From: Lunularia cruciata
Taxonomy: Eukaryota > Streptophyta > Marchantiopsida > Lunulariales > Lunulariaceae
NCBI GenBank assembly: GCA_948567375.1
Contig: OX419758.1
Location: 23,565,001-23,629,000 of the forward strand
Direction: 5' to 3'
DNA length: 64,000 bases
Both the position numbers and the translations under genes were made by a program. Below the pieces are notes generated by a model. The model saw only the letters and a program-made list of their open reading frames with translations. It had not been told where the DNA came from and did not search any database. Positions within the stretch are counted from its first letter, which is position 1, and each line of letters begins with the position of its first letter. Positions 56,447 through 64,000 of the stretch are shown piece by piece.

Positions 56447-57751
56447 CAAGGACCTCTCTAGAAGGCAAGAAAATGTTTTGGGTACAATTCTATATTAGAT
56501 AGAAGGAGGCTATGAGAGCTCACTTAGAGAAAAAATTAGGGAAGGATAGAGCTAAACTTATATTAGAGAACCAAGACCCATGTGTATACCTTGTTGTTCA
56601 TTATGATGTTGTTGAGAGGATTTTGTATATACTATACATAGGTGGATTGTAGGTTTTAGGGATTATGGTGATTTTGAGCAAAACCTTAAGTTTTAGATCT
56701 AGAATTGAAATTTTCATAGAAGATATCTTGTATTATGTGTCAGGTGGGACATTTGAAATTATTGTAAGGGCTGCTACACGCATTAAACTAGATATTTTTG
56801 GAAGGTGGTAGGGTAAATTGTTCCTGCAAACTGCATGCTCTATGGAATTTTGTACATAGTCTGCCATTTATTTTATTTAATTTCTTAAAAAATTCCGAAG
56901 AAAATTAAGTGTATAGTATTATACCTTTTGGCCCAAGAATTAAGGAGACATCATTCTTGCGCAAGAAGTTATGAGTTTTTAAAGTCAAGAGGGTGGTTTT
57001 CAGACCAAATCTGAAATATGTGTGTTCAATAGAAAGGTGCCTAGGCCAAATGGCTCAATGAAAAGATCTGGAATTCTGCAAGGGAGAACACCTTGGGGTT
57101 GTGATTCAATGTGCAAGATTTCAAAGGACTCTAACAAACCATTTGAGAGAATTTAGTGATATTATAAGGAGGGGTCAATTAAGGAGAGTTGAGATCTCAT
57201 GCATGAGGAGTGTGAGAGCAACCAAAAGCATATTTGAGTGTTTAGAGAGTATAGAATCATCTTGGGAACATGGAGTGTAAGCAAGAGTGGAAGTTGAGGC
57301 TATGCAAGGTTCCCAAGGGTTTGAGTTGATTTTAGGGGTGGATTTGAGGACATGAGAGTTTAGAATAGAATTTGAAGAGAGTGCTGAGAGGATCTAAAAA
57401 CATACACTACTTGGAAGAAAGAGTGAGTCTAAGTGTTTTTTATGTGGGGAGAAGGGACATAATGCAAGTTCATGTCTATTGAAATTTGAGAGCAAGAGAT
57501 TGAGGGAAAGGAGAGGTTTACTTGACTTGGGTTTGCATGTTGGACCTCCTTCACCAAGATTGGGAAGGAGGAGGAGGAGGAGATTTAAGACCAAAGAGTT
57601 GTGTCAGGTTTGTGGAGTAGAAGGACTTCCAAAAGGATATGAGTGTAGTGGAGTAATAACAATTTTGGAAAATTTGGTGGAAGATCTTGGAGAGAGTCTT
57701 AGTACAGCTACAAAAATACTACCACCTTCATCAACTACTTCTCAAGATTAG
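56447..57751 (+). pseudogene. Extra zinc-knuckle ORF upstream of gag, family Y
   Basis: Between the 5' LTR and gag, broken frames (such as ARTSLEGKKMFWVQFYIR near 56450 and TNHLREFSDIIRRGQLRRVE near 57140) lead to an open C-terminal part (about 57400-57751) with an exact CCHC knuckle, CFLCGEKGHNASSC, a cluster of basic residues (LGRRRRRRFK) and a second Cys cluster CQVCGVEGLPKGYEC. Gag downstream has its own knuckle, so this is an additional protein. Ogre/Tat elements also carry an ORF before gag; relationship to it is not shown. Confidence 0.6.
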
Positions 57752-57929
57752 TGATAGAGATAAATTTTCAACTTATGGATAAACTATCCATGAGGGTTTG
57801 ATTGATAGGCACTTTAGGATTTGATGTTGCTATAGAAATCTTGGAGTAACCTTAACCTTTTATGTTCACTAGGGTGGATTACTCTCAAACGGTATTTTCA
57901 TGTACATACTCTATTAGTTATAGAGTGGG

Positions 57930-59000
57930 AAAAAATTGAGAGAAAAGAGGAAGATAATGAAGGGATAAGATCGGAAAACTTCTAATTTTCTTTGGCAAGG
58001 ATGGAGAAGATGTGGAGGCCTTTGTGAGAGAATTCAAGAGAGCTTGCATAGGAAACAATGAGAAGAGGAAGAATGAGTGAGTTTCATTATTGTCAGATTT
58101 CTTTGAGGATGCAACACTTACATGGTATGAGTCTAAATACCAAAAGAGAGAAAGGAGAGATGGGCAAGAAGAGTCTTGGGAGAGTTTGACTTTAGTACTC
58201 ATTGAGAAATTTCTTCCAAATGAGAGTTATGAGAGATTGATGAGTGAGGTTACCTTCCTCAAACAAGGAGATGGAGAGAAAGTGAGAGTTTATGTAGAAA
58301 GAATGGAGAAGCTAGAGTCTAGATTTTGCATAATGTTGAGGAAGAGTGGGGATGATGTGGAGACTACTATGATTGGAATGGGAGCCATGCTCACCAAGAG
58401 TTTTTTGGGAAGTTTGAGACTACAAATTAGAAGTAAGGTGAGATATGAAAAATTTCTTCCAAGGTTAAAGCTATCAAGATTACAATTTGTATGGAGGAGA
58501 GTTTGGAAGAGGATGAGAGTGATTTGGTGGTGAAAGAAGTTGTTTATCCTCCTCAAGGCTACAAGTATGGTGGACCTTTTGATACTTTGGTGGCAAGGGT
58601 TTAACCACAAGTAGTAGTTGCTCTGGTTCTTGCACCCCTACCAAAAGATCCACTTCAAACCATCATAGAACAACTTGTAGATCTCAACATCAATATAGTG
58701 CAACTATGGGAGAAGAGAGAGGTGGATCAGAATGTGGAGAGAGGGCCTAGGAGTTATGGAAGATATCCATATAGAGGAGGCCAGAAAGCCAGCCAGCCAG
58801 CTAGCCAACCAACCAACAATTTCAATGATAGAAATTGCCTTGATTGTGGAGAAAGACGTCACGTCCAAAGGAATTGCCCAAATTCCACTTACCATGGAGA
58901 AAGGATTATGAAGGAGCTAATAGAAGGAAAGAGGGTGGTTGTGAAACCCAAGTGGCTCCTAATCCAAAAAGGATAAGGGGATAGCATCTATAGATGTGGT
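57930..59000 (+). pseudogene. Family Y gag
   Basis: FFGKDGEDVEAFVREFKRAC, FFEDATLTWYESKYQKRE, ESLTLVLIEKFLP and VRVYVERMEKLESRF form the standard gypsy gag core. The zinc knuckle CLDCGERRHVQRNC lies at about 58836-58877, preceded by a Ser/Gln/Pro-rich linker made from an AGCC/AACC microsatellite. A TGA lies at about 58080 and the frame changes after 58530. Confidence 0.8.
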
Positions 59001-60076
59001 TGAGAGTAAGCATGAAAACAATGAGTGTTCAAACTCCAAAGGTTAAAATTTGGAGCTTTTGGCATAAGAGAAGAAGAGAGTTTATTTTGTAGAGATGTAC
59101 ACTCTTCTCAAGGATTTACTCTTAACAAGGATTCTCATATGTCTACTAGGAGCAATTGCACCTTAACACCATCAACAACAAATACTCCAAGGAAGAAGTT
59201 CGGGATAGAGGATTTCTTGATCTCAAATCAACAATGGAACTACAATGTGTTGGAGGATGTTGGTAATCACAAGGCTAACATCATAGTGGGCAAATTGATC
59301 ACTTTGAATACTACCTTGAGAAAGGAGCTTAGAGATGGTTTGAGTTCTACAAGGAGCAAGAAGAGGAAGAAAGAAAAAGCTCTAGTATCAATGGGGGTAG
59401 TGGATGCCAAACCAACACCATGGGAAGCTTGTAATATACCTCCAAGATTGATGTGAAAATGAATGGTCACAACATCAAGGATGCACTTGTTGATGGAGGA
59501 TCTATAATGAATGCCATGTCAGAGAGGTTGATGAAGAAGTTGGGTATGATACTTTCTAGACCCTCAACATTTGTGGTGAGCATGGCAAACAAGCAATAAG
59601 TTTGACCAATAGGGATGATGGATAAGGTGATAGTTTCAATTATGAGAGTTTAAAATCTCATGACTTTTCAAGTCTTGAAGGATTCAAGCTATGATTTGCT
59701 TCTTGGGAGGCCATGGTTGAGAATAGCACACATAATTGAAAGATGGCACAAATTGGTCCATCAAACCATAGAGTTACAATTCTTGTCACTAACACTATTA
59801 ACACTTGACATTCAGATACACCATCTTCTGATTATTGGGAATCCGATTCAGAAGAAGGAGCTCAAGTGTAGATACAAGCATGGAGGAAGAGACTTACACT
59901 AAAGAGGATGAATCTGAATCTGATTTAGATGTGTATCCCTTGTGTACTATGGGTTTTGCACCTAAGCCAAAGTTTTTGAAGGACCCAAATAAATCACCAT
60001 TGACACTTGAGGAGATAGAGAGGAGGCTATCTACTCTCAAGTATGGTCCACATGTTACCAAGGAAGAAGGTGAAAT
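59001..60076 (+). pseudogene. Family Y protease region and linker
   Basis: The sequence KMNGHNIKDALVDGGSIMNAM (about 59455-59515) is the retropepsin active site in the DGGS form seen in Athila/Tat-type elements, and YDLLLGRPWLR (about 59690) is the second signature. An acidic linker follows (SESDLDVYPLCTMGF). Confidence 0.75.
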
Positions 60077-61400
60077 TTGAGGAGATTTTTCCATAAGTTT
60101 ATCCATATGTTTTCTTTTAGTTACAAAGATCCAAAGGAAGTCACCTTGGAGGAGCACAAGATTGAGGTGGAGTCACATGCAAGACCAATCCGCCAAAAGC
60201 AACATTGCATTAGCACACCAATACCTTTGGTGATGAAGGAGGATATTGATAAGCTCAAGGAGGCTGGATTTATCTTTAAGGTGGAGAATTTAGAATGTGT
60301 ATCTCCAATTGTGATTGTGAAGAAAAAGAATGGCAAGCTTTGGGTATGTGTGGATTACAAGAAGCTCAATGTTGTTACTAAGAAAGACTATTACTCTTTG
60401 CCATTCATTGATGAGATCTTAGAGGAGGTTTTAGGTTATGAGAGGTACAAATTTGAAGATAGTTATAGTGGATATAACCAAATCAAGATTGCACTAGAGC
60501 ATCAACAACTCATCACCTTCACCACACCTTGGGGGCTTATGCTTTCAAGATCATGCCTTTTGGGCTTTGCAATGCTCTGGCCACATTCCAACGGTTCATG
60601 AAAAGTTTGAACCTTTCATTGGGAAATTTGTGAGAGACTTCATTGATTAATTTTGTGTTTATGGAGCAAAGAGTAGCACTTTGAGCACCTGATCAAGGTC
60701 TTGCAATGCTTGGATGAAGCAAATGCATCACTCAATCTAAAGAAATGCATTTTTGGTTATGAAGAAAGTCTACTTTTAGGGCGCATCATCTCCAAGGATG
60801 GAATAGCAATTGATCATGAGAAGTTAAGGGAAATCTCAGACCTTCCATTCATTTCAAGCTTGACAACGTTATACCAATTCTTGAAGATAGTTGGTACTAT
60901 AAGAGGTTCATCTTTTCATTTTACAACAAGGCTTATGCATTGACTATCTACATGAAGAAGGGTGTAGAATACATGGTGATTTTGGAAGACAAGGAGACTC
61001 TCAAAGCTTTTGAGGAGCTCAAGCAATCCCTTGTTGTAGCTCCAATTCTTGCTGAACCTGATTGGAGTAAGCCTTTCATCCTCTACACTAATGTTTCCAA
61101 TGTAGCTATAGGATGCACTCTTAGTCAATTAGACCAAGATGGGCATGATCATCCAATAGCTTATGCTAGTAGATAGATGGTTTCAGCAAAAAAGAACTAC
61201 TTAGTCATGGAGAGTACTAGAAGGGTTGGCAATGATCTTTGGTCTCAAAAAATTTAGACACTACTTGATTGGAGGGAAAGCCACCATTGTCACAAATCAC
61301 AAGGCTTTGAAGTGCATCTTTAACAACTCTAATGTTGAAGGGAGGCTAGCAAGGTAGATGATACTCTTGTTTGAGTATGATTACACCACTGATGATAGGC
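60077..61400 (+). pseudogene. Family Y reverse transcriptase and RNase H
   Basis: RT blocks include ARPIRQKQ, IVKKKNGKLWVCVDYKKLN and RYKFEDSYSGYNQIKI, and the catalytic box reads RDFID then a stop then FCVYG, so the second Asp is lost. RNase H follows with FILYTNVSNVAIGCTLSQ and TNHKALKCIF. Stops and frameshifts separate the blocks. Confidence 0.82.
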
Positions 61401-62800
61401 TAGGGAAGAAACATGCAAATTTTGATTTGTTATCTACGGCCTATGATCATGATGGAGTTGAACTAGTGGATGATTCCTTCTTGGATGAGGAGCTCATGAC
61501 AATCTCAATCACTCAAGAGGTTCCAATGGAGTACAAGGAGATTGTGGATTTTGTTACAAGAAGTACCTATCTAGAAGGGATGCATGTTAGGGAGAAGAAG
61601 GCCCTTACAACAAGATCTAGACTTTGCACAATGATGGAGGATATTCTTTTTCACCAAGGAGTAGATGGTCTACTTCAAAAAGTAGTGGATAATGAAGAGT
61701 CTATCCTACTCATAAAGGAGTTCCATAAAGAATTAGTGTGTGGCGGACACTTTGCAAGAAAAGTGAATGATTTCACGATTCTAGATGCATGTTACCATTA
61801 AAGTAGAATTTTCAAGGATCATCTTGATGATTGCAAAACTTGTCATCTTTTTCAAGCTTTTGCTAGAAATTCTACTTCCACTCCCACTCTTAGATCAATT
61901 CCAATGCTAGGACCTTTTGAAAAGTGGGGAATTGACTTTATAGGTCCTCTCAATAGAACCCCAAGGAACAATTTGTACATTGTGGTAGCTATTGATTATC
62001 TTACCAAGTGGGTTGAGGCTAGACCATTGAGAGACAAGAATGAAGATGAAGTTGGTAGATTTCTTTATGAACATATTATCACTAGGTTTGGGTGCACTTT
62101 GGAGTTGGTTTTTGATAGAGGAAGAGAGTTTAAAGGGAGCATCATTATAGCCATGCTACAAAATTTCTCTATCACATATAATTACATACTACAAGACAAA
62201 TTCCAATAGTTTGGCAAAGAGAACCAATCAGACCTTGTGCATGATGTTAGCCAAAGATGCAAAAATGGAGGGAGCTAAACATCATTGGGACAAGAGGATT
62301 CATGTAGTTTTGTGGGAGTATAGGACAACCATGAAGACTTCCACCAAATATTCTCTATTTCATTTTGTTCATGATATTGAGTATGCTTTACCTGTTCACT
62401 TTGATCATCCTACCTTCCAAAGCATTTATAGGAGATTGAAGGAAGTACAAGGAAGTGATGCAAAGAAATCAAGGAAGGATCAACTCATGGAATTGAAGGA
62501 GGCAAGAGCAATTGCTATGGTTTGAGTGGAGCAAGCTCAAAGGAAAACAAAGACAGCTATGACAAGAGGTAATGCAAGAAGAAGGTGGAGTCCTTGAAAG
62601 AAGATGATTGGGTGATGTTGTTTGATTCTATTCAATTCAAGAGAGTGCAAAAGAATTTTTTGCCTAAGAACTTTGGACCTTTCATAATAGAGAAGATGTG
62701 GAGCAATTACACATATGATCTCAAGGAGTTGGGAGGAAGACACTTTGATAGGATTAGCCATGATAAATTGAAGATGCATCATAGAAGGTAGAGAGACCTT
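61401..62800 (+). pseudogene. Family Y integrase
   Basis: Zinc-binding end CKTCHLFQA, core GIDFIGPLNR (first Asp), LELVFDRGREF (second Asp), then AKRTNQTL where the catalytic Glu of the usual GLAERTNQTL is Lys. A C-terminal domain (DDWVMLFDSIQF, then LPKNFGPFII and RISHDKLKMHH) ends near 62791. No chromodomain is seen. Confidence 0.82.
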
Positions 62801-62838
62801 CACTTGAGGACAAAGTGAAATCTTAGTCCAGGAATAAA

Positions 62839-63150
62839 TGTAACACCCATTTGTGCATATGTGTGGTATTGTGATATTTAGTTTAGTATTACAAGTACTT
62901 GAGATATTATTATTTATATAGAGATAAAGGATGTTTTTACATTAGTCATGATTAGTTAAAGTTAGTCATAGCTTAGATAGTGGGATTCTTTCATTAGAGG
63001 AAGTGGAAAAGATGAGCATCACTATTTTGGATTTTAGTGGATTGACTTGGTATTATTCTTAGGTGTTTGGCTTTGAGGAAAGAGGTGAGAACTCTTGGAC
63101 CCGTAAGCCTTTTTGTTTTGGATTCTTCTATAGTCCAAGGATAGCCCATG
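62839..63150 (+). repeat. 3' LTR of family Y element, truncated
   Basis: TGTAACACCC at 62839 matches the family Y LTR up to GATAGCCCATG at 63150, where another LTR begins. The rest would lie beyond the inserted element, outside the window. Confidence 0.85.
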
Positions 63151-63909
63151 TGTTATACCAAGAGCTAGCCATATGATCAAGATGTGAAATTCTGTTTGGT
63201 AACATCTGGAATGATGTTATACATGATGGTCAAAATAGATCAGATAGAAGTATCACCAAAAGGGTATTTCTACTAATAGGGCAAAAAACCGAAATAGATT
63301 TGAAAACCTTGGAACCAATAGCTAGACATATGATTTGAAGGTGAGAATTGGGTTGGTAACATCTGGAAAGATGTTACACAGGATGGACTGAATAGATCAG
63401 AAAGAGGTATCACCAAAAGGGGACTTCTACTAATAGAGTTGGAACCAAAATATGCTTGAAATCTTTGAAGGCAATTTTGGAGGCCTAAACGGATGAATTA
63501 GGCCTCAAAAATATTCAGACCCCCCCTCCCCACAATAGAAGAAAGGTTGGCCTTCCCTCCCCCTGCTTTTTCTTGTCAAGAGCTTTCCAATGGTACCTCA
63601 CCCACGTGATTATGAGATTCCTACATGAAGATTCCCTAAAAGATTCCCTCCGGTCAAAGCTTGTTTGACCAACCAGATAGGACCAGGGGCAACATGTCAC
63701 CCATCCAAGTAATTAATCCAAGGGTGGAGCTTGCTGACATGTCACCTATCTAATGTACCTAATCCTATGGTGGAGCTTCATTGGAGGAGATCCGCTTTGC
63801 TTAAATAATAAAGAGAAGGTGCTCCTTTGGGGCATTGGAGTTTGAGTGTGAAAGTGTGTGTTTCTCAAGGTGTGTTTCTCTTCAGGTCTCCTATCCTCGG
63901 AGTATTACA
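63151..63909 (+). repeat. 5' LTR of an element related to H
   Basis: 759 bp from TGTTATACCAAGAGC to GGAGTATTACA, homologous over its length to the element H LTR at 30482-31219 in opposite orientation. The element inserted into the family Y 3' LTR. Confidence 0.85.
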
Positions 63910-63910
63910 A

Positions 63911-64000
63911 TGGTATCATAGCAGGTGTTGTCCAAGAGAGCGGATCACACCTCTTGGAAGAACATGGGCTACTAAGACTGAGTAATTTTGAGGAGAGACA
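63911..64000 (+). mobile_element. Primer-binding site and leader of the H-related element
   Basis: TGGTATCATAGC at 63911-63922 is an initiator-Met-type primer-binding site with one mismatch to the usual TGGTATCAGAGC. The sequence then matches the leader of element H and leaves the window. Confidence 0.8.

Larger units (their letters stand above)
55756..63150 (+). mobile_element. Gypsy element family Y with both LTRs (3' LTR truncated)
   Basis: The 5' LTR (55756-56431) and the 3' LTR (from 62839, broken at 63150) belong to the same family as the solo LTRs at 2445 and 28032. Between them lie a zinc-knuckle ORF upstream of gag, gag, protease, RT, RNase H and integrase in plus orientation, all with stops. 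The upstream flank is TGCA (55752-55755). The downstream flank is lost to the LTR insertion at 63151. After the 5' LTR, TGGTTATGTTGC at 56436 is the only TGG start; I cannot assign it to a tRNA. Confidence 0.85.

Noticed and set aside
1-64000. CRISPR arrays, operons or bacterial features
   Set aside because: None seen; the content is typical of a plant nuclear genome.
1-64000. RNA editing of stop codons as an explanation for shared stops
   Set aside because: U-to-C editing of stops is known from organelles of some early land plants, but these are nuclear transposons and nothing here supports it.

Overview
This window is nuclear DNA of a streptophyte, most probably a land plant. The best evidence is one intact single-copy gene, a 951-residue plasma-membrane P3A H+-ATPase (49208-52066) with the plant-type C-terminal regulatory tail and a penultimate threonine. 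The rest is almost entirely nested and decayed LTR retrotransposons. The H+-ATPase is uninterrupted by introns, whereas seed-plant genes of this family usually have many. A bryophyte or lycophyte is therefore plausible, but the sequence does not let me name the organism.

Layout. 1-1757: the 3' part of a minus-strand copy of an unusual Ty3/gypsy family, called E2 here. 1758-4803: a minus-strand chromovirus remnant whose chromodomain is separated from its integrase by a solo LTR (2445-3136). 4812-6727: the plus-strand 3' end of a gypsy element (family Z) with a long coiled-coil ORF after pol. 6728-31219: a minus-strand gypsy element (H) whose gag holds two independent full-length E2 insertions, E2a (9785-19744) and E2b (19898-29787). 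31222-32361: the 3' end of another minus-strand chromovirus. 32362-41697: two nested minus-strand family Z elements. 41699-43520: a Ty1/copia remnant. 43521-49207: mostly non-coding sequence with an E2 solo repeat (44748-45294) and short tandem duplications. 49208-52066: the H+-ATPase. 53162-55305: an internally deleted copia element. 55756-63150: a gypsy element (family Y) whose 3' LTR is broken by the 5' end of another LTR element (63151-64000).

The most notable system is E2. One long reading frame of about 2,430 codons encodes gag with zinc knuckles, an aspartic protease, a complete C5 cytosine DNA methyltransferase domain (motif order I to X, DNMT3-like), reverse transcriptase, RNase H, a DDE integrase and a C-terminal PHD finger. 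Its ends are also odd. Instead of plain LTRs the element reads B - internal - A - B - A', a split-direct-repeat layout known from DIRS/PAT-like elements, yet it encodes a DDE integrase and is flanked by 4-bp target-site duplications (TCTT, TTTG; GACT for the solo form). The two near-complete copies share at least seven premature stops, all of a kind that C-to-T change in CAG or CGA codons could produce.

The transposons do not work together with the H+-ATPase gene in any way the sequence shows. Their relationship is nested insertion and decay. All transposon coding regions are broken by stops or frameshifts and are annotated as pseudogenes. Identities rest on motif recognition by eye, without database searches.
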